A stretch of DNA of 35,185 nt from Methylotenera sp. (GCA_014378845.1 JACMNB010000050.1:1-35185); one strand, 5' to 3'; counted from the first letter of the stretch, positions 14,286 to 22,141 are shown. The notes: generated by a model not told the origin, from the sequence alone. Numbers and translations are program-made.

Positions 14286-16349
14286 CTATTTTACTATCAA
14301 CTCTGCGTTGCCTTCAATTACCCGCTTAACCCTATCAACCAACTCGCCCCAGCCCACCGTTTTATTGTAACCCAACACGGTGATAGCGGGTATGCCACTG
14401 CCTTTAACGATAACATACCCCCCTGGCGTTGACTCGATACCGTTCATTTCGCAAATATCGTTGCGTAAGGTGCAGCTTAAGCCCAATTTTGCATAATTAA
14501 AATCTTTAAAAAATCGTAATACACTGCGCTGTATTGCCGCTGTAGCACCCGCGCCGCCTAGTGATGATATATTTTCTACCGCGCGCTGGGAGATTTTCCT
14601 TAAGTATTTTCCATCGCTACTTTGCAGTTTGGCATCCATTTTAACTGGCTTCCAATTCACCATTTCCAAATCCGTGACATCGCCATCTAGCTTGCCCTCA
14701 ATCGCGCCAAAGCTAAAGGTGCGCGTAAGGCTGCCCATATCAAGGTTTCGCAATTGCATATCGGCGCTTAAGCGCGGCGCATTGCCCAGCGGGTTTTGCA
14801 TGGTGAGTTGCGTGATAGTTGCCATGCCATTAAACACATTTAGCGTAATGGCGCCATCGGTAGTGAGTGTGCCGCCGCTATAGGTTACCAACGGAATTTC
14901 GGCTGAGGCCTTACCCTGCATAATGGGCAATTTGAAGGCGCGCGAGGCATCTGGCATAGAAATTGGCGACAGCGCAGCGCGCAAGTGCCAATACCAATTA
15001 TCGTTAATACGCGCGGCCGAAATATCGCTTAATTTAAATGCGCCATCTAAAATAGGCAGCGTAATGTCGGGCGAAACTAAGGAGTAGCGATTGACCTCAG
15101 CTTTAACATCGGTGCGGCCTAGCGGCATATTAAGTAAGGTGCCATTATTGTACGATAAGTGCACTTGCGCCGCGTCGTCATAACTCCACGGAATATCGGC
15201 ATTAACATTGTAAAACGCAAATTTATGGTTTTTGTCGTCAATATTGACATCGTCAAGCTTGATTTTAAATGCTTTCAATTGCGAATCTACCACATGAATA
15301 TTCAATGTGGCTTTGCCGCTTAATTCAGCATCATTTAGCACGGTTTTACCTAAAAAAGGCTTAAATAACAAGGGGTAAGCTTCGGTTAAGTTTAGGCTTG
15401 GTAGGTTGGCATCAAGTGCATACAACTTGTAGTTTTTGGTGTTCATTCTGCCATTAAAATTTAAATCGCCCACTTTATCTAACTTTAACGTAGCACTATC
15501 CAAGGTTAAAACATCGCCATTCACATTGCCTTGCATTTGCAGCTCGTGTCCGCCATTGGCAAAGTAAAGCGGTTGCCAAAACACCTCGCCAGTTTGCCAA
15601 TTGAGCGCGGCGTTAAACTGCAACGCGGCACCTTCCTGTTTGGCGACTACTGTCAAATGGCCAGTGAGTTTTTCGGCCGCGTGCAAGCCTGCTTCATCAC
15701 TAAAATTAGCATTTTTTAAGTTGATATTGGCGATAAAACCCTTAACTTGCGGCAACACACTTAAGCTAAATGGCAGATTAATGCGCGCGGCAACAAATTG
15801 TCCATCGTCACACTCCCAAGCTTGTGTGGCTAAATTATTAGGCAAAAGGCAATGCATCTTCGCCTTGGCCCACGCTTTATCAGCATGCTGCTTAACATCG
15901 GCGTCGAAAGTGAGTGAATGGTTGCCGCGCATATCCAAGACTATATTAGCATTTTGCGCCTCTAAGTTTTGGTAACTAATACGGGCGGCTTTTATGGCGT
16001 AAGTGGTTTTGGCAGCTAAATCCACCACAATATTCGCGCCTTTCAGCTCGGCGTCGTCATGGGTGATGCGCTCAGATTTAATGGTGATCATATTACTGCG
16101 ATCTAAGTCAATCACCGCGCGGGTGTTGTGTAGCAGGGCATTAGCAGCGCCGCCTTTATCATGCTCGATAGTCTCGGCGGTGATGGTGAGGCTGCCAATC
16201 GCAAAAACATTAGGCGAAAATATCAATAAGCACGTCATTCCCGCGCAGGCGGGAATCCAGGCAGACAACAGTTTTAGGACAACACTTGTAAGACAGCTGT
16301 AGTTAAAGGGCCGGCAGTAGAATTTTGCATCTTTGTTTAAATCATTCAT
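14286..16349 (-). CDS. ydbH: YdbH-like (AsmA-like) envelope protein
   Basis: A protein of about 687 residues, nearly all beta-strand-like after a short hydrophobic N-terminus. That matches the AsmA-like group (YdbH, TamB, YhdP) whose hydrophobic groove carries phospholipids between membranes. The C-terminal block (RSVLRFFKDFNYAKLGLSC..., GGYVIVKGSG, VKRVIEGNAELIVK) and the downstream lipoprotein plus ydbL support YdbH. It is shorter than E. coli YdbH (879 residues). The start is uncertain: ATG 16349 or GTG 16352 reads through a REP arm and encodes WIPACAGMT, while ATG 16238 lies inside that arm and is followed by MTCLLIFSPNVFA, a possible short signal. The gene 5' end was probably remodelled by the repeat. 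Confidence 0.65.
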   Translation of the reverse strand: MNDLNKDAKFYCRPFNYSCLTSVVLKLLSAWIPACAGMTCLLIFSPNVFAIGSLTITAETIEHDKGGAANALLHNTRAVIDLDRSNMITIKSERITHDDAELKGANIVVDLAAKTTYAIKAARISYQNLEAQNANIVLDMRGNHSLTFDADVKQHADKAWAKAKMHCLLPNNLATQAWECDDGQFVAARINLPFSLSVLPQVKGFIANINLKNANFSDEAGLHAAEKLTGHLTVVAKQEGAALQFNAALNWQTGEVFWQPLYFANGGHELQMQGNVNGDVLTLDSATLKLDKVGDLNFNGRMNTKNYKLYALDANLPSLNLTEAYPLLFKPFLGKTVLNDAELSGKATLNIHVVDSQLKAFKIKLDDVNIDDKNHKFAFYNVNADIPWSYDDAAQVHLSYNNGTLLNMPLGRTDVKAEVNRYSLVSPDITLPILDGAFKLSDISAARINDNWYWHLRAALSPISMPDASRAFKLPIMQGKASAEIPLVTYSGGTLTTDGAITLNVFNGMATITQLTMQNPLGNAPRLSADMQLRNLDMGSLTRTFSFGAIEGKLDGDVTDLEMVNWKPVKMDAKLQSSDGKYLRKISQRAVENISSLGGAGATAAIQRSVLRFFKDFNYAKLGLSCTLRNDICEMNGIESTPGGYVIVKGSGIPAITVLGYNKTVGWGELVDRVKRVIEGNAELIVK

Positions 16350-16420
16350 CACACTTTATACATGCAATCTAATCACGCTAAATTCAACTTGACTGGATTC
16401 CCGCCTGCGCGGGAATGACG
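16233..16420. repeat. REP-like pair, subfamily A, straddling the ydbH start
   Basis: Two 28-bp arms that are perfect inverted copies, at 16233-16260 (CGTCATTCCCGCGCAGGCGG...) and 16393-16420 (...GCCTGCGCGGGAATGACG), 132 bp apart. The inner arm lies within the ydbH reading frame; the outer arm lies between ydbH and cysM. Complete identity of the arms points to recent arrival or ongoing conversion. Confidence 0.92.
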
Positions 16421-16442
16421 AATGAGAAGTGACGACATTCAA

Positions 16443-17333
16443 TTAACTAGGAAAAACACCTGTCGAAAGATACCGGTCGCCGCGGTCGCAAACAATGCTC
16501 ACAATCACCGCATTTTCCACTTCTTTAGAAAGCTGCAAGGCCGTATAAAGCCCGCCGCCACTAGAAATACCCGCAAAAATGCCTTCTTCAATAGCCATTT
16601 TTCTCGTCATATTTTCAGCATTTTTTTGGCTCACATAACGCAATTCATCCACACGTTTTGCATCAAAAATAGTTGGCATATACTCAATTGGCCATTTGCG
16701 AATGCCAGGAATTTGCGCGCCGTCTTCTGGCTGAACGCCGATAATTCTAATATTAGGGTTCTTCTCTTTTAAAAAGCGCGAAACGCCCATAATCGTGCCT
16801 GTGGTGCCCATGCTGGCGACAAAATGCGTGATTTTTCCATCAGTGTCGCGCCAAATTTCTGGCCCTGTGGTCTCATAATGCGCCAGTGGATTATCCATGT
16901 TAGCAAATTGATCCAACACAATACCCTCGCCCTCTGCCGCCATTTTCTGCGCGACATCACGCGCCAACTCCATGCTGCCATCCTTTGGCGTTAATACCAG
17001 CTCTGCGCCGTAAGCTTTCATGCTTTGGCGGCGTTCTATTGACTGATTTTCTGGCATCACCAACAGCATTTTATAGCCGCGCATCGCCGCCACCATCGCC
17101 AGCGCAATGCCCGTATTGCCGCTAGTCGCCTCAATCAACGTATCGCCTGGCTTAATTTCGCCACGTTTTTCGGCGCGCGAAATCATAGAATAGGCGGGCC
17201 TATCTTTCACCGAACCCGCAGGGTTGTTGCCCTCCAGTTTCAGCAAAATGGTATTCGTGGTTTGCCCCGCCATACGTTGCAATTTAACCAGCGGCGTGTT
17301 GCCAACAAAGTCGTCTAATGTTTTTATGTTCAT
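16443..17333 (-). CDS. cysM: Cysteine synthase B
   Basis: A 296-residue PLP enzyme making cysteine from O-acetylserine and sulfide or thiosulfate. Features: NTPLVKL near the N-terminus, PLP lysine K43 in GSVKDRP, phosphate-binding TSGNTG and GTTGT loops, and the ending DRGDRYLSTGVF. CysM rather than CysK is favoured by the LEGNNPAGSVKDRP form and the IRIIGVQPEDGAQIPGIRKW segment. ATG 17333 with AGAGA upstream is the family start; the frame's extension to 17417 is translated REP sequence and is rejected. A REP pair lies immediately upstream, between cysM and dsbB, so dsbB and cysM may be separate units. Confidence 0.93.
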   Translation of the reverse strand: MNIKTLDDFVGNTPLVKLQRMAGQTTNTILLKLEGNNPAGSVKDRPAYSMISRAEKRGEIKPGDTLIEATSGNTGIALAMVAAMRGYKMLLVMPENQSIERRQSMKAYGAELVLTPKDGSMELARDVAQKMAAEGEGIVLDQFANMDNPLAHYETTGPEIWRDTDGKITHFVASMGTTGTIMGVSRFLKEKNPNIRIIGVQPEDGAQIPGIRKWPIEYMPTIFDAKRVDELRYVSQKNAENMTRKMAIEEGIFAGISSGGGLYTALQLSKEVENAVIVSIVCDRGDRYLSTGVFPS

Positions 17334-17366
17334 ATTCTCTACATTTAAAATCTTAAAACACCCTTC

Positions 17367-17455
17367 CGTCATTCTGAGCCAATGTTTTATATTGGCGAAG
17401 AATCCAGTTTTTTCCACCGTTAACTGCTGGATTCTTCGCTACGCTCAGAATGACG
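17367..17455. repeat. REP-like palindromic pair, subfamily B
   Basis: Arms 17367-17407 (CGTCATTCTGAGCC ... GAAGAATCCAG) and 17427-17455 (CTGGATTCTTCGCTACGCTC...ATGACG). The first arm has extra bases in its loop (ATATTGGCGAAG region). It lies in the space between dsbB and cysM. Confidence 0.88.
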
Positions 17456-17505
17456 GTTGAAGGTTTTATCCGTTGTTATCAACGTGAATCTGCGTGCATC
17501 GGCGG

Positions 17506-18006
17506 CTAAACGGGTTTTGCTTTCAGCAACCAAACCGCATAAGCCGCAAAACCAGCAAACGTAATTAACGCCAACTGCGGCAAGGTTAATCCCAAAAACG
17601 TCCAATCGATAGCCGCGCAATCGCCAGTGCCTTTAAAAATAAGTTTAAACATTTTTTCTAAGGGAAAATTGTCGAACATATAATCGAAACCAACCCCGCA
17701 ATCGGCTATTATTTCGCCTTTGTGCGCTTGCAAATACCAATGGCGAATCGCCCAGCCCGCGCCGCCTAGCGCGGCGGCGACTTGCAAAAGCGTGAATATT
17801 TTTTGACTTATACTCGCAGGTTTTAAAAACGCGCCAATTAAAAATAATATGCCCAAACCCATAAAAAACATGCGCTGCGTGATGCATAGCGGGCAAGGTT
17901 CTAGGTTATATTTGGTTTGAATCACCAAGGCTAGCGCAACTGTGGCGAAACAGCCGATACTGCCTATTATGTAGCCTGATTTACCGCTTAATAAATTTTT
18001 TAGCAT
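17506..18006 (-). CDS. dsbB: Disulfide bond formation protein B
   Basis: A 166-residue inner-membrane protein with four helices. It transfers electrons from periplasmic DsbA to ubiquinone. The first redox pair is C38-C41 (CPLC) and the second is C103 and C130 in the second periplasmic loop, as in DsbB. The QRMFFMG segment after CPLC is typical and includes the conserved arginine implicated in quinone reactivity. Length is close to E. coli DsbB (176). ATG 18006 starts the helix-containing N-terminus. It is flanked on both sides by REP pairs, suggesting a stand-alone transcription unit. dsbA is not in the window. Confidence 0.93.
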   Translation of the reverse strand: MLKNLLSGKSGYIIGSIGCFATVALALVIQTKYNLEPCPLCITQRMFFMGLGILFLIGAFLKPASISQKIFTLLQVAAALGGAGWAIRHWYLQAHKGEIIADCGVGFDYMFDNFPLEKMFKLIFKGTGDCAAIDWTFLGLTLPQLALITFAGFAAYAVWLLKAKPV

Positions 18007-18051
18007 CTCAAAACACCTTTGTCATTAAACTACTTTTTCAATCTTCCGCTC

Positions 18052-18163
18052 CGTCATTCTGGCGCAGGCCAGAATCCAGACAACCCTCATGCTTAGCATT
18101 GTTTCAAAATGTTAGTGTATTTAATTCCACATAACCTAGATTCTGGCCTGCGCCAGAATGACG
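18052..18163. repeat. REP-like palindromic pair, subfamily C
   Basis: Arms of 28 bp at 18052-18079 (CGTCATTCTGGCGCAGGCCA...) and 18136-18163 (...GGCCTGCGCCAGAATGACG), inverted with one mismatch, spacer 56 bp. The core differs from subfamilies A and B but the outer CGTCATTC end is shared. It lies between the divergent dsbB and xseA genes, filling their promoter space. Confidence 0.9.
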
Positions 18164-18211
18164 AATGGAGGTGGTTTTTTGTACATATTATCTAAATTGT
18201 AATGGATAATT

Positions 18212-19450
18212 ATGCCTATGGCAGATTATGACACTTCTTCATCAGAAAAAAATCTTGGTGCATTGCAAAAAATCCTCAGCGTTTCGGAATTAAACCGTCT
18301 TGCGCGCGAGGTGTTGGAGCGGTCATTCCCGCTATTTTGGGTGTCGGGCGAGGTTTCAAACTTTACCCGTGCTGCCAGCGGGCATTGGTATTTTTCGCTA
18401 AAAGACCAAGCGGCCCAGGTGAAATGCGTGATGTTTAAAGGCCGCAATGCTTACATAGATTTTACCCCACGTGAAGGCGATAAGATTGAGGCGCGTTGCA
18501 CGGTGACACTGTACGAAGCGCGTGGCGATTTTCAACTTACGGTCGAATTTGTGCAAAAAGCAGGATTGGGCGCGTTGTTTGAGGCGTTTGAACAGCTTAA
18601 AATTAAGCTAGCGCACGAAGGTTTATTTGACCCCGCGTTTAAAAAAGCCATTTCGCAACACCCCAAAACTATTGGAATTGTCACCTCAACTGAAGCAGCT
18701 GCCTTGCGCGATGTGTTGACGACTTTAAAGCGCAGAAATCCTGCAATTTTAGTGATTATTTACCCAACGCCCGTGCAAGGCAAAGGCGCGGCGACGCTAA
18801 TTGCCAAGGCGATTCACAGCGCCAACCAGCGCGCAGAATGCGACACGCTCATTATTTGTCGCGGTGGCGGCAGCATGGAAGATTTATGGCAGTTTAACGA
18901 GGAAATTGTCGCCCGCGCAATGGACGATTCGGCAATTCCAACCATTTCTGGCGTCGGTCATGAGACTGATTTTACTATTTGCGATTTTGTGGCCGATTTG
19001 CGCGCCGCCACGCCGACAGCCGCCGCGGAGCTGGCTTGCATGGATGTAACCGCGCAAAAAAATCAACTGATTAATTTGCAAAACCAATTAAGCAAGCAAA
19101 TTACCTTTACCCTTAACCAGCAAAGCCAAAAACTAGATTTTTTAGCGCGCCGATTGGTTTCACCATTGCAACAATTACAGAATAAAACAACGCAGCTAAT
19201 TCAACTCAAGCACCGCATGGATATTGGCTTACAAGGCAGGTTTCAAACGCAGCAACAACAACTATTAATGTTGAAAAATAGCCTAGAGCAACTCAACCCG
19301 CAAAACGTGTTAGCGCGCGGCTATGCGCTTGTAGTTAATGATAAGGGTGAGCTGATTAAAAGTAGCGCCCAATTGCAAATGGGCGAGCGCATCAACATTA
19401 CGTTGCAGCAAGGCACCGCGGGTGCAAATATTATCTATACAAAACAATAG
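18212..19450 (+). CDS. xseA: Exodeoxyribonuclease VII large subunit
   Basis: A 412-residue XseA. The N-terminal OB-fold (about residues 20-115: FPLFWVSGEVSNFTRAASGH...) binds single-stranded DNA. The catalytic domain follows with IGIVTSTEAAALRDVL, ICRGGGSMEDLW and GVGHETDFTICDFVADLRAA, then a glutamine-rich coiled coil (about 280-365) and a C-terminal strand region. With XseB it degrades single-stranded DNA to short oligonucleotides; xseB is not in the window. ATG 18212 or 18218 are both possible, with GGAT upstream. It converges with the nhaR-like gene, with one base between the stops. Confidence 0.95.
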   Translation: MPMADYDTSSSEKNLGALQKILSVSELNRLAREVLERSFPLFWVSGEVSNFTRAASGHWYFSLKDQAAQVKCVMFKGRNAYIDFTPREGDKIEARCTVTLYEARGDFQLTVEFVQKAGLGALFEAFEQLKIKLAHEGLFDPAFKKAISQHPKTIGIVTSTEAAALRDVLTTLKRRNPAILVIIYPTPVQGKGAATLIAKAIHSANQRAECDTLIICRGGGSMEDLWQFNEEIVARAMDDSAIPTISGVGHETDFTICDFVADLRAATPTAAAELACMDVTAQKNQLINLQNQLSKQITFTLNQQSQKLDFLARRLVSPLQQLQNKTTQLIQLKHRMDIGLQGRFQTQQQQLLMLKNSLEQLNPQNVLARGYALVVNDKGELIKSSAQLQMGERINITLQQGTAGANIIYTKQ

Positions 19451-19451
19451 C

Positions 19452-20345
19452 TTAAAAAATTTCTGCGGTCGCTTTTACTATCGCCATCACCGCAGGATGC
19501 GTTAAGCGGCGCTCTGTAGTAATGGCATAAAGTTGGTCGGTTATGGTGTCGATATGTCCAACTTGCTCCACCTCATGTTGGTGACAAATATAATCGGCAA
19601 TAGCCATTGGCCCAGCAAAATACCCAGCGCCAGCTTGCCCAAATGATTTTAGCAAAGCGCCATCATCAAATTCGCCCACAATAATTGGGTATATTTTTTT
19701 CAGTTCAAACCATGCAATCAGTTTCGTTTGAAAAGTAAAATCTTCGCCCGGCATTAAAAATGGCGCGTTATGCAACATGGCAGGAAAAGGCTGGCTAGAT
19801 TGCGCGATAAGGCTTTTACTGGCAAAAATACCGAGCTTGCTTTCACCCAACAAATGGTTATGTGCGCGCACATTGATGTTGGTGGGCATAGGCCGATCGG
19901 CAATCACCAAATCTAGTTGGTTGACCGATAGCTGCGATAACAAATCGGCCAGCTTTCCTTCATGGCAGATTAAACGAGGCGGCTCTTCGATATGTAGCAC
20001 AGGCTCTAGAGATTTATAAGCCACTGATTTAGCAACAGAATCTGTAATGCCGACTCGAAACGGAATGCTTTTTTTGCGCGATTGATTTTGCGTTGTTTCA
20101 AGCAGCTCGCCACCCAAAGCAAAAATCTCGTCTGCGTAACTAAAAATCTTTCTGCCCATTTCGGTAAGCTCTAAGCCGCGTCCCGCTTTTTTTAACAACT
20201 GTACACCAAGACTATTTTCCAGGTCGCCCAATTGGCCGCTAATCGATTGCGGCGAAAGATGCAGCTGCTCACTGGCGCGCGCAATACTACCTGTTTTTGC
20301 CACCATCCAAAAATAGCGTAAATGTTTAAAGTTTAAGTTGCCCAT
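19452..20345 (-). CDS. nhaR: LysR-family regulator, NhaR type
   Basis: A 297-residue LysR-type activator. The N-terminal helix-turn-helix (NFKHLRYFWMVAKTGSIARASEQLHLSPQSISGQL) and the effector domain align by eye with E. coli NhaR, including QLDLVIADRPMPTN, FELKKIYPIIVGEFDDGALLKSFGQAG and the ending TTERRLTHPAV. NhaR responds to Na+ and pH and activates the nhaA antiporter. ATG 20345 is preceded by AAGGAAT; the longer frame to 20363 lacks such a site. It is divergent from the 20501-24240 series, which includes several ion-transport genes, so it may control them (inference). No nhaA gene is present here. Confidence 0.85.
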   Translation of the reverse strand: MGNLNFKHLRYFWMVAKTGSIARASEQLHLSPQSISGQLGDLENSLGVQLLKKAGRGLELTEMGRKIFSYADEIFALGGELLETTQNQSRKKSIPFRVGITDSVAKSVAYKSLEPVLHIEEPPRLICHEGKLADLLSQLSVNQLDLVIADRPMPTNINVRAHNHLLGESKLGIFASKSLIAQSSQPFPAMLHNAPFLMPGEDFTFQTKLIAWFELKKIYPIIVGEFDDGALLKSFGQAGAGYFAGPMAIADYICHQHEVEQVGHIDTITDQLYAITTERRLTHPAVMAIVKATAEIF

Positions 20346-20455
20346 TTCTATTCCTTTATTCAATTTACCAAGCCATAATACATCTAAAAAGTCGATATAT
20401 TATTCAATATTTATCTGTTTGTTGGAAGTATTTTTTCGGCGTAGAGTTAACGTAT

Positions 20456-20479
20456 GTTTCAAAACACCCTTTTTGAAAC
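20456..20479. promoter_or_regulatory. Perfect 9-bp inverted repeat upstream of the 20501 gene
   Basis: GTTTCAAAA (20456-20464) and TTTTGAAAC (20471-20479) are exact inverted copies with a 6-bp spacer. The element lies 14 bases before the AAAGGAG of the small gene, in the divergent region shared with nhaR. It may be an operator or a 5'-UTR hairpin. Confidence 0.45.
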
Positions 20480-20500
20480 TGCTAGATTCTAAAGGAGCCG

Positions 20501-20692
20501 ATGATGAAAATTGAGATGACGAAGGCAGCAACACTTGACGATATTTTGAATTGTTATTCGGGTCGTCGGCTGCAATTTGCCATCAAGCTAGGCATTTTGC
20601 CTAAGCCAGAGCAATTAAGCCAAGTTTTAACTAAAAAACTTAAGGTTAAGAAGCCCTTTTCAGCTTTTCTACGTAATAGACTATCTAGCTAA
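20501..20692 (+). CDS. Small hypothetical protein (63 residues)
   Basis: A short basic protein (MMKIEMTKAATLDDILNCYS...) with a strong AAAGGAG ribosome-binding site directly before the ATGATG start, which is the best evidence that it is translated. The C-terminal third is lysine/arginine rich (LTKKLKVKKPFSAFLRNR), suggesting nucleic-acid or ribosome contact, but no family is recognised. It is followed after 25 bp by the exported repeat-protein gene, again with a good ribosome site, so the two are likely co-transcribed and divergent from nhaR. Confidence 0.65.
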   Translation: MMKIEMTKAATLDDILNCYSGRRLQFAIKLGILPKPEQLSQVLTKKLKVKKPFSAFLRNRLSS

Positions 20693-20717
20693 CAGCTTAA
20701 TTTTATTGGAGATTTAA

Positions 20718-21158
20718 ATGAAAATTACAGTATATGTATTAATTGCGGTTTTTTTAGCCAGTTCGTTTACAGCTTTTGCCGAAACGCCTAAAAAAGACAT
20801 CATAGACGCGCAACAGGCAGAAACGCAAGAAACAATAGATGCTGCAAAAAATGCTAAGCCACAAGTAGAGACTCGCCCTGCGGCCACTGCTGAGCATACA
20901 AAAAATGCTGAAGTGCCGCCGAAAGCCGAGATGGTAAAGGCGCAGGAAGCCGCAACTAACAAAGCGATCGAGGATGCTAAAGCAGCAAAACCTGACCTTG
21001 AGGCGCGCCCTGCGGCTATTACCAAGTACAAAAAGCATTCTGTGCAATCGCCTAAAGGCGAGATGATTAAGCACAACAAAATAGAGACTCACAAAGCCAT
21101 AAAAGATGCGGAAGCGGCGGCTAAACCTGCGAATGAAGTGCTACCTGCAGTCAAATAA
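20718..21158 (+). CDS. Exported protein of three 44-residue repeats
   Basis: A 146-residue Ala/Lys/Glu-rich protein. A signal peptide (MKITVYVLIAVFLASSFTAFA, cut after residue 21) is followed by three consecutive repeats with an exact 44-residue period, starting at residues 24, 68 and 112. Each has the pattern PKxEM(I/V)xAQxxxTxKAIxDAKxAKPxxExRPA. The repeats are predicted helical with a proline break, and the third is truncated to 35 residues. There are no cysteines and no membrane segment after the signal, so it should be periplasmic. TTGGAGAT precedes ATG 20718. I know no named family; the setting beside a hibernation factor suggests a stress or stationary-phase role. Confidence 0.8.
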   Translation: MKITVYVLIAVFLASSFTAFAETPKKDIIDAQQAETQETIDAAKNAKPQVETRPAATAEHTKNAEVPPKAEMVKAQEAATNKAIEDAKAAKPDLEARPAAITKYKKHSVQSPKGEMIKHNKIETHKAIKDAEAAAKPANEVLPAVK

Positions 21159-21188
21159 ACACTTAATGAAAATAACCAGAAGGAGGAA

Positions 21189-21545
21189 ATGATGCAATTA
21201 GATATTCAATCAAGAGGATTTGCACTAACCGACGCTCTGCGCAGCTACACCTTAAAACGCTTACGTTTTGCGTTAGGCCGAAATGACAATATTGTGATGC
21301 GTGCGCGCATTAGGTTGGCCGATATTAATGGGCCGCGCGGCGGCGTAGATAAACGTTGTCAAATTGAATTGGCACTGGCAGGACAAGCCAATATTATGAT
21401 TGAAGACACAGAAACCGATCTTTATTTCGCTATCGATCGTGCTTGCGACCGTGCCATGAGAACCTTGAGCAGGAGGCTGGTGCGCTCGCGACAGCATTTT
21501 CATGAGGTACTGGTTTTTCCGCAGCCCTTAACGAACTTACAGTAG
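21189..21545 (+). CDS. Short ribosome hibernation promoting factor-like protein (HPF/RaiA family)
   Basis: A 118-residue member of the ribosomal-subunit-interface (S30AE) family. Recognisable elements are the starting strand MQLDIQSRGFALTDALRSYTLKRL, the middle strand IELALAGQANIMIEDTETDLYFAIDRACDR and the helix MRTLSRRLVR. It lacks the C-terminal dimerisation domain of long HPF, as in enterobacterial Hpf/RaiA. The middle segment ADINGPRGGVDKRC differs from canonical HPF, and the C-terminus carries an extra FHEVLVFPQP, so the exact role is less certain. ATG 21189 or 21192 is preceded by a very strong AGAAGGAGG. An inverted repeat follows the gene. Confidence 0.82.
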   Translation: MMQLDIQSRGFALTDALRSYTLKRLRFALGRNDNIVMRARIRLADINGPRGGVDKRCQIELALAGQANIMIEDTETDLYFAIDRACDRAMRTLSRRLVRSRQHFHEVLVFPQPLTNLQ

Positions 21546-21557
21546 TTAATTAAACCG

Positions 21558-21587
21558 AATTTAGCCACACAAATGTGTGACTAAATT
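21558..21587 (+). terminator. Inverted repeat after the HPF-like gene, possible terminator
   Basis: AATTTAG-C-CACAC, loop AAAT, GTGTG-A-CTAAATT: 12 paired positions with one mismatch, followed by only a short T-rich stretch (TTATTGG). It may terminate or attenuate transcription between the HPF-like and YqhA-like genes. The small distance to the next gene makes complete termination uncertain. Confidence 0.45.
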
Positions 21588-21601
21588 TTATTGGGGAATG
21601 A

Positions 21602-22135
21602 ATGAAACGTATTGAATTAGCTTTAGAACATTTTATGTTTAATAGCCGCTGGTTATTAGTGCCGTTTTATCTTGGCTTAATTGCCGCAGTTGGCTTGTTA
21701 TTAGTTAAATTTTTAAAAGCGTTTATTGTATTGGTGCCCGTGGTGTTTAATGGTGACGGCGGCGCAACCTTATTGGGCATACTCACTTTGGTCGACATCA
21801 CCTTAGTTGCCAATTTATTGCTGATTATTATTTTTGCAGGCTATGAAAATTTTGTATCAAAAATTGATACGGGCGATAATGAGGATCGCCCAGAATGGAT
21901 GGGCCATGTTGGCTTTTCTGACTTAAAACTCAAGTTAATCGGCTCTATTGTGGCTATTTCGGGTATTGAACTCTTAAAATATTTTATCAATGTAAAAGAA
22001 GTGCTTTCCGAGCCTAATGGTAATCAACAGCTTGCATGGCTGGTGGGTATCCATCTTACGCTGGTTTTTTCGGGCGTGATGTTTGCATTGATGGATAGAA
22101 TTGCTGCTGGCAGCCATGCCAAAACCAGCAAATAA
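21602..22135 (+). CDS. yqhA: YqhA family membrane protein (UPF0114)
   Basis: A 177-residue inner-membrane protein with four hydrophobic helices, matching the UPF0114/YqhA family: EHFMFNSRWLLVPFYLGLI at the start, VDITLVANLLLIIIFAGYENFVSKID in the middle and GFSDLKLKLIGSIVAISGI. Family members are uncharacterised. TTGGGGAATG precedes ATG 21602. It lies 6 bp before the AI-2E-family transporter gene, indicating co-transcription with it. No catalytic motifs are evident; a channel or exchanger role is speculative. Confidence 0.88.
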   Translation: MKRIELALEHFMFNSRWLLVPFYLGLIAAVGLLLVKFLKAFIVLVPVVFNGDGGATLLGILTLVDITLVANLLLIIIFAGYENFVSKIDTGDNEDRPEWMGHVGFSDLKLKLIGSIVAISGIELLKYFINVKEVLSEPNGNQQLAWLVGIHLTLVFSGVMFALMDRIAAGSHAKTSK

Positions 22136-22141
22136 CTGCGC

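Noticed and set aside
16233-16420. Insertion-sequence ends
   Set aside because: The 132 bp between the arms contains no transposase and belongs to a REP-type pair; no target duplication is evident.
17336-17417. N-terminal extension of CysM
   Set aside because: It is translated REP sequence; the family start and ribosome site are at 17333.
4811-18163. CRISPR array from the recurring palindromes
   Set aside because: Copies are dispersed over kilobases, in inverted pairs, with no regular spacers and no cas genes.
20754-21092. 112-residue minus-strand frame with hydrophobic residues
   Set aside because: A shadow of the repeated Ala/Lys coding sequence on the plus strand.
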